A stretch of DNA of 64,000 nt from Wurfbainia villosa (lineage: Eukaryota > Streptophyta > Magnoliopsida > Zingiberales > Zingiberaceae). The stretch spans positions 65,686,720-65,750,719 of the forward strand of contig CM046000.1 in the NCBI GenBank assembly GCA_025175895.1. Direction: 5' to 3'. A model generated the notes under the pieces. The model searched no databases. It saw only the letters and a list, made by a program, of their open reading frames with translations, and was not told the origin of the DNA. Of this stretch, positions 11,491 to 22,160 are shown piece after piece. A program made the position numbers and the translations under genes. How positions within the stretch are numbered: the first letter of the stretch is position 1; the number at the start of each line of letters is the position of its first letter.

Positions 11491-13364
11491 TGAAGGTAGG
11501 AAACTTCGCTTCCCACTTCAACTTGGTCGCTTGTTCATGGAGATCCCGTCTACGTCCCCGGATTAAAAAAATTAATCCTAGACAAAAGAGATTACCCAAG
11601 CAACCATTCCATCATCGTGCTATTCGATTAGAGTGGTCACTTGAACAAACTTGTTGTTCAAGCAACCTACCTCTATTCTTCAAATAGCCGCGGAATAGAC
11701 GATATATGGATTGCCGATTTTTGCATTTGTATTTGGGGTCCAAGTAAATTAGCCACATTACAAACCATACAGCATGCATATAATTGAAAAACAATTATAG
11801 ACAGAATATAAAAGAATATAAACAAGCATTATACCTCTCGATCTTCTATTGTATGTCCTTCCTCCTTTTGGACGTCGTGTGGGCGACGATCTTCCAAAAG
11901 TCGAAGCCTCCTAGATCACCAATCTTCCTTTCTTTGTTCACCCCAAACAAAGGAAGATTATAAAACAAAACTCCACTCTATCTAGAATCGACCACCAAGC
12001 CACCTTGCTTGGTGATTGCCGCCGACCAAGGAACAAGGAGTAGATGAATGGAGTGGGCGCCGACCAAGAGCTCCAAGGGAAGAACCCTAACCCTAGACAC
12101 CGCCAACCAAGGATGGAGAGAAGAAGAGGATGAGCACTGGCCAAGGTTGAGAAGAACAAGATGGGCGTCAGCCAAAGAGAAGAGGAAGGAGCCTTGCCGG
12201 CCAAGGATTCTCCAAACCCTAGATGCCCAATGCCCTCCAAGCCCTAGTCGCCCAATCCCTAATTCCCCTTCTCTTCTCCTTGTCGCCCACCCTAGGAGCC
12301 TTATTTATAGAGTAGGGATCAATCCTCCTTTTAATCTCCATCGTCGGTTCTAGGGATTTAATCTTAACCATCAGATCTAAAGATTTAATCTCAACTGTCG
12401 GATCTAGAGATTTAATCTCCACCGTCGGATCTAAAATTTCATTTTCCATCATCGGATCTAGGCTTCAAGAGGGTTTTAATAGGCTACAATAGGGACCATG
12501 AGGAGGAGTTGAATCTTGTCCACCCAATGGATCAAGCCCACATAAAGTCCGATCCATTAATGATAATCCATTCCACTAGAGGATTATCATTGATCTACCT
12601 CACCAACCCCCATAAGTTAATATGGGCTTCATATATTATTTGTACATTTATCTCCCCGTATTTAAGATCTCGAATGTCCATCAATTAATTAATTTACTGA
12701 CAATTAATTAATCAACATCTAACTCCATGAGTAGTACTACTCAACCTTATCATCATGTCGGACCAAGTCCACCTGCAGGGTTTACATGATAAACCTTATG
12801 AGCTCCTCAAGGGGACATCATCATCCTAATATATAGGACATGGTTTCCTCCTATAATCAACGACACACCATATAAATAATACCATTTCTCAACTTACTGA
12901 GCCTATCGATTTACTCTATAAATCTCGCCCATTGGTAAATCAAAGAAATGAATACTAAGTATATGTGCCCGTTATTATATCGGGATTAAGAGCATGTACA
13001 ACATAATATCTGAGGTCCGATTCGATTATGTAGTCAGCAATAAATTGAATCACCTCTATGTCGGTCCTTCTCAATACACACAAAGTGTACTAGTGTAATT
13101 CTATGATCAAGACAAACCAATACCAAATTACACTACAACTATACCAATGGTTTGTCCAAAACCATCTCGGTTGTGAGTTTTTACTTATACTTTACAAGGA
13201 ACTGATAACATGATCTTTCGTGTGACACTACACACCATGTTATCTACAATGTAATGTATTAGACGATATGCATAACCATAAAATGTAAACAATGATCATG
13301 TGATTCTTATTTCAAAATAAATATGTTCATACAAAAGATAGACTTTTCAGTATACATCCCAACA
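11491..13364 (-). repeat. 5' LTR of element E
   Basis: 1874 bp, the same length as the 3' LTR, running from tgaaggtaggaaac to catcccaaca. About four 27-bp units lie at 12332-12437. The ends give an unambiguous TAGTG target duplication. Confidence 0.92.
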
Positions 13365-13809
13365 TAGTGGAGATGATGATACTCACAGATGGAGTCCTCT
13401 CCTCACCAAATAGATGCATATGTATCCTATCTAATGTAATGTGCAAATAGGGGTCACCGTATGGTAACTCCATAGATGGAATCCATGCAACCGGACATGA
13501 TGAATACATGAGTCCAAAATGCTCTCTCAATATAGAGGGGGTAAAAATAAAATCCTTATCCTATACTCTAATTGAATATGCAAGATCATCAATTTTACTA
13601 AAATTATTGAAAAACTTTGCACATAGATCTATGTTAATAGAGTTTTTACAATAAACTAATTTCTCTAATCTATAATGTGTTATGACTTCCATGCTAGGTA
13701 TGCATGATCTACTAAAGAATGACCTACTAATATATCTAGTAGGCATGGAAGTATAAAGAGTACTCTCAAACCTAAGCCTATGTCCCTGAGTAGGGAACCT
13801 AATGTCCAT
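13365..13809 (-). pseudogene. Broken ORF, possible plant-transposon-type domain
   Basis: One frame reads MDIRFPTQGHRLRFESTLYT, SRSCIPSMEVITHYRLEKLV, then a single TAG near 13561, and continues DKDFIFTPSILREHFGL and DPYLHITLDRIHMHLFGEE. The frame stays open to the E insertion point and appears to resume in 4601-4627. The pattern (a 'FFSR.CIPS' block, a helix ending in FFNNF, then I-V-DKDFIFTPSILREHFGL) resembles the 'putative plant transposon protein' domain. This is an inference from pattern only. It may be part of an old DNA transposon or a host gene fragment. Confidence 0.4.
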
Positions 13810-15209
13810 ACACGGAGTAGATGACTCACCCTCAATGGCTCTTTTTTTACCCCTAATTAAATTACAATTATTTAATATTTATTGAAAAAATAATTAAAAT
13901 TAAAGTTTAGAATTGTTACCTCGGCATTATAGACGATATTTTCAAAGAGATATGACAACCTAGATGCTTCGAAGAGTTGGAAAATAGGTTTTCATGTTGG
14001 ATTGGAAGCTGTGGGTTGACTCGGCGTTGCCCTAGTGCTGGTCTTATTATCACGCTTCGAGAGTATGCCGAGTTGAAAATAATCGGATAACATCTCACTT
14101 GTACATGATACAATATCCTATTGATACAAGACCTTTCGGCCATAACCACATAACATATATATGTATATAACTATAAATCATAGCGGAAATACCCCAACAA
14201 ATAATAAAGATACAACGACTCAACTATGCACATCGGAGTGACTTTGACACAACAAAAATCATAATAGAGATCAAATACATACATCACATCCGTATACCAC
14301 AAATACAAAACAATATAAGATAAAATCCCAAAATCAACAATCCAACATAATACAAAAAAACAGAATAAACATCCAACCATTCGGTGTGAGATGAGATAAG
14401 GTGGCGTAGCTCCGAACATCCAAGGAATCTTCTACCTGTGACCTGGGCGACAAGAAACTCAGGATCCGTGGTGGTGAGTATAAACTTGGGAGTAATATGT
14501 AGGAAGTGCATGAACAACATATAAAGATATAAATATCTACAAGTATACATGTGAAGATCTACAGATATACAGATGGAGTCCAACAGATATACATAGGGTT
14601 CAATATATATACATCAACAGGTATAGATAGGGAGATCAACAGGTATAGATAGGGAGATCAACAGGCATACAGTCTTAAAGGCAACAACAAATAACTATAA
14701 GTATAAATCTAATCAGTGCATATACCCAACTGCATATAAAGGACTGACAAACCTGGAAGGTCTGCAACAACACAACCTATACAACCTGACAAATATACAA
14801 CAATATAACATGTATAGGGATATCAACAGACATACATTCTTAAAGGCAACAACAAATAACTATAAGTATAAATCTAATCAATGCATATACCCAACTGCAT
14901 ATAAAGGACTGACAAACCTGGAAGGTCTACAACAACACAACCTATACAACCTGACAAATATACAACAATATAACATGTATAATAGGTATGAACAATACTA
15001 CTCCTATAATCAACATGCAGTCAAATGAACTACGTATGATCAAATACAATAACCAACCTGATCCACCATATATGGTATCATATGGTTAATCAACTTATGT
15101 CAACCATCTTGATCTATCCACTACAATATCATGATAGAGAACAAATACCAAATACCAACCTGATCCATTCAAAATGGTATCACACACATAGAACTTACAA
15201 CCACTAGAG
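13810..15209. other. Old non-coding DNA, possible Gypsy LTR part
   Basis: No coding region is seen. A possible LTR edge is tgttacctcgg at about 13914. With 22161-23943 and 29853-30629 it would make about 3.8 kb of non-coding DNA on the 3' side of the - strand Gypsy integrase at 62644. That is compatible with the long LTRs known in some Gypsy chromoviruses, but I cannot prove they belong together. It ends with tagag, the target duplication of C. Confidence 0.35.
14614..14980. repeat. Tandem duplication, 165-bp period, plus 22-bp units
   Basis: Two near-identical 159-bp blocks lie at 14657-14815 and 14822-14980 (both start atcaacag and end taacatgtat), differing at only a few bases. They are preceded by about two copies of a 22-bp unit containing aacaggtatagatagggaga. 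The weak ORF at 14810-15028 is repeat-derived. Confidence 0.85.
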
Positions 15210-15307
15210 TGTTGGTGCAATCGACCCAGGTCACGATTGACCAGGACTCGAGTTTGACTCGAGTGATGTTTTGATGTTTCGACAAAAACATATAACAATG
15301 TAATTGT

Positions 15308-15660
15308 CAAGGGAAAGTCCAAGCATGGTCTTGGCATTTGAGAAGTCCAACATGGGTTGGCAAGGGAAAGTCCAAGCATGCTCTTAGCATTTGAGAAGTC
15401 CAACATGGGTTGGCAAGGGAAAGTCCAAGCTTGAGTACTTGACATGAAAAGTCCAAGCATGGGTCTTGGCAATGTAAAAGTCCAAGCATGGGTCTTGGCA
15501 ATGTAAAAGTCCAAGCATGGGTCTTGGCAATGTAAAAGTCCAAACATGGGTCTTGGCAATGTAAAAGTCCAACATGGGTTGGCAAGGGAAAGTCCAAGCA
15601 TGGTCTTGGCATTTGAGAAGTCCAACATGGGTTGGCAAGGGAAAGTCCAAGCTTGAGTCT
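15308..15660 (+). repeat. Tandem repeats in the C 5' LTR
   Basis: Four copies of a 29-bp unit (gtccaagcatgggtcttggc followed by aatgtaaaa) are flanked by longer 'aacatgggttggcaaggg' units. The 3' LTR has three 29-bp copies, so one unit was gained or lost after insertion. Confidence 0.85.
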
Positions 15661-15979
15661 TGGCATGAGAAGTCCAAGGGGTTTGATATTGGCTGCGTAA
15701 AGTCCAAGCGAGAGTCTTGGCAGCATAAGTCCAATGGTTGGCGGCGTAAAGTCCAAGCGGAGTCTTGGCGGCGTAAGTTCAATGTGCCTTGGCGGTGTAG
15801 ACACCGTTAGCATGACATAGCCGACGGAAGCACCTAGAGGCTAGCGCGATGGATGAACAAGTCATGGATGACTTGGAGGGATCTGAGAGGCGTGAGGCTG
15901 ATGGAGGTGGCTAGAAGGCTTAGGTCTAGGCTAAGGGTGGTCTAGCAAGTATGGGGGCACCATACTTGGGTTAAAACCT

Positions 15980-16331
15980 CATTTTTGAGGATGACTGATC
16001 GGGCATTATGGCGGTTCGGCTGAGTGAGTCGACTTAAGTTCGATTGCTAGGTTAAGGAATTGCTCTGGCGGTCAATTGATCATTGGAGCCGATCGTCGAT
16101 GTCGATTGCGATCGTGACAAGGGATGATGCCGATCGCTAGCTGTGTCGAGCAGACGCCAGAGCCGGCGGCCGCTACCGACTACGGGTGCTGGCAGTCGAC
16201 TGCCAAGAGTCCCGTTGGAACTTGTCCAACATGGATTGAGCCGTTGTCTCACAGCTACAGTGTTGGCAGTCGACTGGGGACTTATGGTAGTCGACTGCTA
16301 GGTGGAAATCCAGCCCGATGGAGGATAAAAG
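15980..16331 (+). promoter_or_regulatory. U3 block of C 5' LTR, palindromes and TATA-like box
   Basis: Exact CAGTCGACTG lies at 16193-16202 and 16267-16276, with tagtcgactg at about 16288. The rest of the block is rich in GATCG. A TATA-like ggataaaagc is at 16323-16332. The matching block of the 3' LTR (21320-21670) differs strongly although the flanks are almost identical. Confidence 0.5.
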
Positions 16332-16820
16332 CAGCTGTTCGTGGAAGGCTCAAGAATCAGATCTTTGGGAGCTTTGGTGAGGCGATTTGAAGGCAATTTG
16401 TAGGTGCATTTCAGGGTCCTTCAAGCTCATCCAAGAAACCAACAAGCAAGCGCTCAAAACCCTAGTTTGTAAAGTGTTCTTTACATTTCTTTTGTATTTG
16501 CTTGTATTTCTTTCGTTTATTGTTGTAAACGTTTGTACGAGGTTTCTCCGCCTCCGACTTGTTGTCGAGAAGGAGTTTATTGATTAGTGATTGCATTGGC
16601 GTCGCTAGAGCTCGTTAGAGCTCGATCCGTGGAGTAGGAATCGTGTGGTTCTGAACCACGTTATATCGTGCATGTTGTGATTGTATCTTGTGTTTGTATT
16701 TGTTATTGTTTATTCCGCTGTGTACTAACAAGATTGTAGACAAGCAACGCGAACGATTTTCATCTACGTACGGTCAAATGCTATTCACCCCCCCCTCTGC
16801 GGCGTCAAATCTCCAACAAG

Positions 16821-16832
16821 TGGTATCAGAGC
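16821..16832 (+). promoter_or_regulatory. Primer-binding site of element C
   Basis: TGGTATCAGAGC, two bases after the LTR end ccaaca. It matches the initiator-Met tRNA 3' end. Confidence 0.92.
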
Positions 16833-16883
16833 CAGGTTCTTCAACGGATTAACAACCGGGAGCAAGACGCTAGAGGGTAAAAG

Positions 16884-18667
16884 ATGGAAGTCCAAGATAA
16901 ATTAGGTTGGGACATCAACACACCGGTGCCCTATACCCTATACGGACGAGAAGGATTCAATTCTTGGAAGGGAAGAATTGAGGATTTTATTATGATGAGA
17001 GACTTTGAGGAATGGTCCATTTTGATGGATGGATTTGAATATCCAAGAGGACCAAGAGGTGGATTCCTCAAGAAGAAGAGATGGACCGAAGAGCAAGTTC
17101 AAGCATCCGAGAAAAATGATAAGGTGATAAAATTTTTAATTGATTTAATGCCTAACAATATCTTGTGTATGTTAGGTAATTATGTAGATGCTAAAGAGTT
17201 ATGGAGCCAAGTGGCAAAGCTTCATGAAAACTCATCATCGGTCCAAGAAGAAGAAGAAGAAGAGGAGTGCTCATCCTCTCAAGCTCAAGAAAGTTCACCA
17301 TCAATTCAAGAAGATAAGGAGGGTGAAGAAGAGAGATCATCCTCACAAGGAAGTGAGGAGTCGGAGGTTGATAGGGAATCAACATCCGGATCGGAAGAGG
17401 TGGAGGAAGTGGAAGAAGCATCCACCTCAAGGATTGAGGGGGAGGAGAGAACCTCCACACTGGAACATCAAGAAGAAGCTTCGACATCCGATCAAGATGA
17501 AGAAGCCCAAAGTCCAATTCCGGTCCTCATTAACCTAGGTAACTCAAACACTCTAATTTAAAATAAAAATAATATTATGTGTTTTGAGTGTAGCGAATTT
17601 GGGCACTATAAGAGCAAGTGCCCAAAGAGGATTAGGAAAGCTCCACCGGCACCAAAAGTCAAGGATGCCGGTTCCCCAACACCTAAAGGCAAGGAGCACA
17701 TCATATGCTTCAAGTGCAATTCAAAGGGGCATTATCGGAGTCAATGCCCTAGGGGGAAGAAGAAGGGGCAAGGAGGAGCATTACAAGTAGGGGGAGCTTC
17801 TATAACTAACCCTAAGGTATATTTAAATAATGCACCTTCTAAATTTAAAAGTCAAAAGCATGCTAGAAATTTTAATTCTCTTGCAATTCACCATGAAAAG
17901 CATGCTAGAGATAAATATATTTGTTTAGGAGCTAAAAGCGTTAACTTCAAAAGTAGGGAGAAATTTGGGACTAATGTCCCTAAAAACAACTTATTTAAGG
18001 ACAAACCTAGGTTAAATAACTCAAGATCAATTTTACCTAGGGAGACAATTAGAAAGGTGCAAGAGCACCTAGGTCTAAACCGTAAATGGACTAGGCATAT
18101 GCCTAGGAAGTCCAATGCCCAAGATTTAAATCAAAATTCTAAAATTGGGCAATTAGAAAAGGAAAATCAAGTCTTGAGGTCAAGGATTGAAAACTTGAAA
18201 AGACCCTAAATAAGATACAAAATCAATTTAAAGGGTATAGTGGTCAAAATCAAGGGTCCAAAAGTCAAAGTCAACACCTAGGACCTAAGAGTCAAAAGTC
18301 AACCAAGGGCAAGCAAGGTTTGGGTCACAAACCTAAGCCTAAAGTGGCTTATCATAGTGTTCCATTTGACTATGGAACACAAACTAGGTCTAGGAAGACC
18401 AAGGTCAATAGGGAAGTCATCCCTAGAATTGACCAAAGGGTGTGCCTAGTGGCTAGGGTTTCAAGGAAACCTAGGGTGGCCACTAAGAAGGTTGCAAGGG
18501 GAGTTACCCCTAGAGTCAACCTAGGTAAGACCCAAATGACCAAGGCTAACAAGCCTAGGAGGGTCATTAGGAAGGTATCTAGGGAGGTTATCCCTAAGGA
18601 ATACCTAATTAACCCTAGGAGCTCAAATCGGTTTTGGGTTCCTAAGAGCGTGATTGATTCACGCTAG
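16884..18667 (+). pseudogene. Gag-like polyprotein of element C, nearly intact
   Basis: The start MEVQDKLGWDINTP matches element G. The order is: an N-terminal capsid-like domain with W-rich and helical segments (residues about 1-115, ending DAKELWSQVAKLHE); an acidic Glu/Ser linker (120-220); two CCHC knuckles (CFECSEFGHYKSKC, CFKCNSKGHYRSQC); a basic region with a predicted coiled coil (NSKIGQLEKENQVLRSRIEN); a VPFDY motif; and the conserved end NPRSSNRFWVPKSVIDSR. Two lesions are visible: a TAA at 17559 just before the first knuckle, and a 1-base frameshift near 18200. The probable role is particle assembly and RNA binding. No catalytic domain is present. Confidence 0.85.
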
Positions 18668-20552
18668 ATGGGTTTAGGGTGTGCCAACCTTGATTGGATG
18701 GGTAGTTAACTCAATCATGGTAAAGGTGGCACTTTAGGATGTTTTCAAGGTTATGGTTACCTTGGAAATAGATTTGAATCAATATCCTAAAAGATTTTAG
18801 GATGTGCCAATGCACTTTTGAATTTAAGAAAAATCAATTAAATTGGCAGAATTTAGGTTTAGAGGTTACTGTGCCATTTTGGGTTTTTGGCACACTAGGG
18901 AGATTAAGGTTAATATGGCAAAATATATCTAATTATATCAAATGGCAATTAATATTAAAATTTAGGTATTACTATACCTATATATTTTATATGTCATGCC
19001 TTGATTGCCATATGCCATGTCATGACATCATGCCTATTTCTATGATTTTATATGTCATGAGTATGCTTAGGTTTTAGGTTAATGTCATGTATGCTTAGTT
19101 TTATATCTTATGCCATGACACCATGATTGTGAGCATATGCTTATTTATATCATCATTAATGCCATAATCATTCATGCATTTAAGAAAAATTTCGATTGAA
19201 ATTGATTTAAGGACTATGGCATGACTTGGAGTCCCATTCATAAGGGAATCAAGTAGGGTTGCCTTAGAAGATGCATAAAACCTTAGTTTGAAATGAACCA
19301 AAACCCACATCTCACATTCAATTGACATGTATGTGTATTTATACACCCTAGATATATGTGAGATGCTAGGATATGAGTTAAGTTCAAGGTGCATAGGTTT
19401 TGCATCTAGATGAACTCAAACTCATTTTATATGATTTGTGGATCATTGGGAGAGCATGTGTACAAGTCATGTACATAGAGCCCAAGGAATATGATCCAAA
19501 ATAAGGTTTTGAAAACATTTTAAAATAATTTTGAAAAACCTTGGTGAAGTCTATCTTTTGATAGCAATCACCATTGATAGAGTTGATACAAAATAGGGCC
19601 AAAACATTAAAAATTTCAATGGTTTTGAGTTTTGTATCAAACTCACTATTTTATGGGTAAAATAATTTTCAAATATTTTTCACCCATTGTGTGTGTCATA
19701 AGTACTATACGTATGAGTTTTCATGATTTTTCGAATTACGTATAATTATTTATGAATTTCTAAAATTCATTTCTGATAGCTGAAAATCGAGATTTTGATT
19801 ATCGATCTCTATCAATGTCGCGATCGGTGATGTGAGTGGCGATCGGTGATTCGTCGAGTCATTGCCAGGTTTGATTTCGGGTTAACAAGGTTTGTTTAGC
19901 CCGTGTTCAGCTATGAAAAAGGTTCCTAATCACTCCTGACCCTAGGATATGCTTTAGGAAGCATTATAAAGGGTGAAAATCCATTGGATATGGATTAGGA
20001 GCTGTATTAGGTCAAAGTATCAAATTTAGGGTGAGTGAAAGTTCTATGTTGAACTTAGAACCTTAATTTTGATGGTTTAGAGTTCCTATTGGCTTAGGGG
20101 CTTCCCAAGGACATTGTTGGTGCAATGGTTAAGGGGGATCAAGCCTTTAGGGGGAGGTATCCATCTTGGGATGATGGATGTGTTTTTCTCCTTGAAGAAG
20201 AGAAGTTATTGGGAGAGTATCATCAATTGGGAAAATTGATGGATTTTTGATACCCAATTTGGAAATTGGGAGAGAGTATAGGATTGCCTCTCTTGAGTGA
20301 TATGTGACTTATCACTAGGAAGATGGTAGGCATCCTAGGTATTTATTTTTGGATCAAGGGGGAGATTGTAAGATCTCATTGGGACATGAGACATTGACCT
20401 CCTTGGAGAGAAAACCTTTTTGATGTTAGTCAAAAAGGGGGATAATGTTTGGGGGACAACATTTGGAGAGTGTTTACCAATTTGGGATAATTGGTAAGGG
20501 ATTTGAGTTAGTGGTCTAACTCAAATGATTTGTCTGGTTTTTGTCAAACATC
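18668..20552 (+). other. Conserved non-coding region after gag, element C
   Basis: About 1.9 kb, AT-rich, with no sustained ORF. Long stretches are recognisably shared with D (25313-26864 reversed) and G (33938-35742). Examples are ccctaggatatgcttt, gaaaatccattggata, ttttcacccattgt and repeated 'gggggaga' tracts. It sits where pol is in autonomous Copia elements. Confidence 0.7.
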
Positions 20553-20566
20553 AAAAAGGGGGAGAT
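20553..20566 (+). promoter_or_regulatory. Polypurine tract of element C
   Basis: aaaaagggggagat immediately before TGTTGG of the 3' LTR. Confidence 0.88.
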
Positions 20567-22160
20567 TGTTGGTGCAATCGGCCCAGGTCACGATTGACCA
20601 GGACTCGAGTTTGACTCGAGTAATGTTTTGATGTTTCGACAAAAACATATGACAATGTAATTGTCAAGGGAAAGTCCAAGCATGGTCTTGGCATTTGAGA
20701 AGTCCAACATGGGTTGGCAAGGGAAAGTCCAAGCTTGAGTACTTGGCATGAAAAGTCCAAGCATGGGTCTTGGCAATGTAAAAGTCCAAGCATGGGTCTT
20801 GGCAATGTAAAAGTCCAAACATAGGTCTTGGCAATGTAAAAGTCCAACATGGGTTGGCATGGGAAAGTCCAAGCATGGTCTTGGCATTTGAGAAGTCCAA
20901 CATGGGTTGGCAAGGGAAAGTCCAAGCATGGTCTTGGCATTTGAGAAGTCCAACATGGGTTGGCAAGGGAAAGTCCAAGCTTGAGTCTTGGCATGAGAAG
21001 TCCAAGGGGTTTGATATTGGCTGCGTAAAGTCCAAGCGAGAGTCTTGGCAGCATAAGTCCAATGGTTGGCGGCGTAAAGTCCAAGTGGAGTCTTGGCGGC
21101 GTAAGTCCAATGTGACTTGGCGGTGTAGACACCGTTAGCATGACATAGCCGACGGAAGCACCTAGAGGCTAGTGCGATGGATGAACAAGTCATGGATGAC
21201 TTGGAGGGATCCGAGAGGCGTGAGGCTGATGGAGGTGGCTAGAAGGCTTAGGTCTAGGCTAAGGGTGGTCTAGCAAGTATGGGGGCACCATACTTGGGTT
21301 AAAACCTCATTTTTGAGGATGGCAGTCGACTGGCATTATGGCCGGTTCGACTGCCGTGAGTCGACTTAAGTTCGACTGCCGGTTAAGAGCTGGAATTGCT
21401 CTGGCAGTCGACTGCTCATTGGAGCAATGATCGATGTCGGACGATCGACCGACAAGGATGGCTGATCGCTAGTTCTGTTGAGCACGTAACGCGTTGTAGT
21501 CGAATGGCGGTCGACTACGGGTACTAGCAATGATCGCTAACGCGTTGGCGATCGCCAAGAGTCCCGTTGGAACTTGTCCAATGTGGATTGAGTCGTTGTC
21601 TCACAGCTACAGTGCTGGCAGTCGACTTGGGACTTATGGCAGTCGACTGCTAAGCGGAAATCCGGACCGATGGAAGATAAAAGCAGCTGTTCGTGGAAGG
21701 CTCAAGAATCAGATCTTTGGGAGCTTTGGTGAGGCGATTTGAAGGCGATTTGCAGGTGCATTTCAGGGTCCTTCAAGCTCATCCAAGCAACCAACAAGTA
21801 AGCGCTCAAAACCCTAGTTTGTAAAGTGTTCTTTACATTTCTTTTGTATTTGCTTGTATTTCTTTCATTTATTATTGTAAACGTTTGTACGAGGTTTCTC
21901 CGCCTCCGACTTGTTGTCGAGAAGGAGTTTATTGATTAGTGATTGCATTGGCGTCGCTAGAGCTCGATCCGTGGAGTAGGAACCGTGTGGTTTCGAACCA
22001 CATTATATCATGCGTGTTGTGATTATATCTTGTGTTTGTATTTGTTATTGTTTATTCCGCTGCGTACTAACAAGATTGTAGACAAGCAACGCGAACGATT
22101 TTCATCTACGTACGGTCAAACGCTATTCACCCCCCCTCTAGCGGCGTCAAATCTCCAACA
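20567..22160 (+). repeat. 3' LTR of element C (1594 bp)
   Basis: It runs TGTTGGTGCAATCG to atctccaaca and is followed by the TAGAG duplication. It contains the tandem array at about 20664-21000 and exact CAGTCGACTG at 21323-21332, 21405-21414 and 21640-21649. Comparison with the 5' LTR gives few substitutions outside the U3 palindrome block. Confidence 0.92.
20664..21000 (+). repeat. Tandem repeats in the C 3' LTR
   Basis: Three copies of the 29-bp unit and several 'aacatgggttggcaaggg' units, homologous to 15308-15660. The overlapping frames at 20551-21193 (- strand) are repeat-derived. Confidence 0.85.

Larger units (their letters stand above)
4628..13364 (-). mobile_element. Element E, full-length decayed Ty1/Copia element
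   Basis: An 8737-bp element read on the - strand. Both LTRs are 1874 bp (4628-6501 and 11491-13364), and the 5-bp target duplication is TAGTG (4623-4627 and 13365-13369). The internal region has a Met-tRNA primer site, gag, protease, integrase, RT, RNase H and a polypurine tract in Copia order. The element carries no nested insertion, so it serves as the empty-site reference for the insertions in its relative F. The coding region has many stops and at least three frameshifts. Confidence 0.93.
15210..16818 (+). repeat. 5' LTR of element C (1609 bp)
   Basis: It runs TGTTGGTGCAATCG to gtcaaatctccaaca. Near the 5' end is a tandem array of aaagtccaagcatgg-type units. The U3 block at 15980-16330 contains GATCG-rich and GTCGAC motifs. 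Two overlapping frames on the - strand (15095-15813) only translate the repeats. Confidence 0.92.
15210..22160 (+). mobile_element. Element C, full-length gag-only LTR element
   Basis: A 6951-bp element with LTRs of 1609 and 1594 bp, a Met-tRNA primer site, one gag-like gene, 1.9 kb of non-coding DNA and a G-rich polypurine tract. The target duplication TAGAG is exact (15205-15209 and 22161-22165). No protease, integrase, RT or RNase H motif occurs between gag and the 3' LTR. This is the plan of non-autonomous gag-only (TR-GAG type) retrotransposons. Confidence 0.93.

Noticed and set aside
14657..14980. CRISPR-like or satellite array
   Set aside because: Only two long copies without spacers, in plant DNA; it is a simple tandem duplication.
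15095..15813. Long - strand frames (up to 177 aa) with repeated LDF/AWTF/LPRPMLGL peptides, also at 20551-21193, 30741-31144 and 61248-61606
   Set aside because: They translate LTR tandem repeats in several frames at once, differ between the two LTRs of one element, and show no protein-like constraint.
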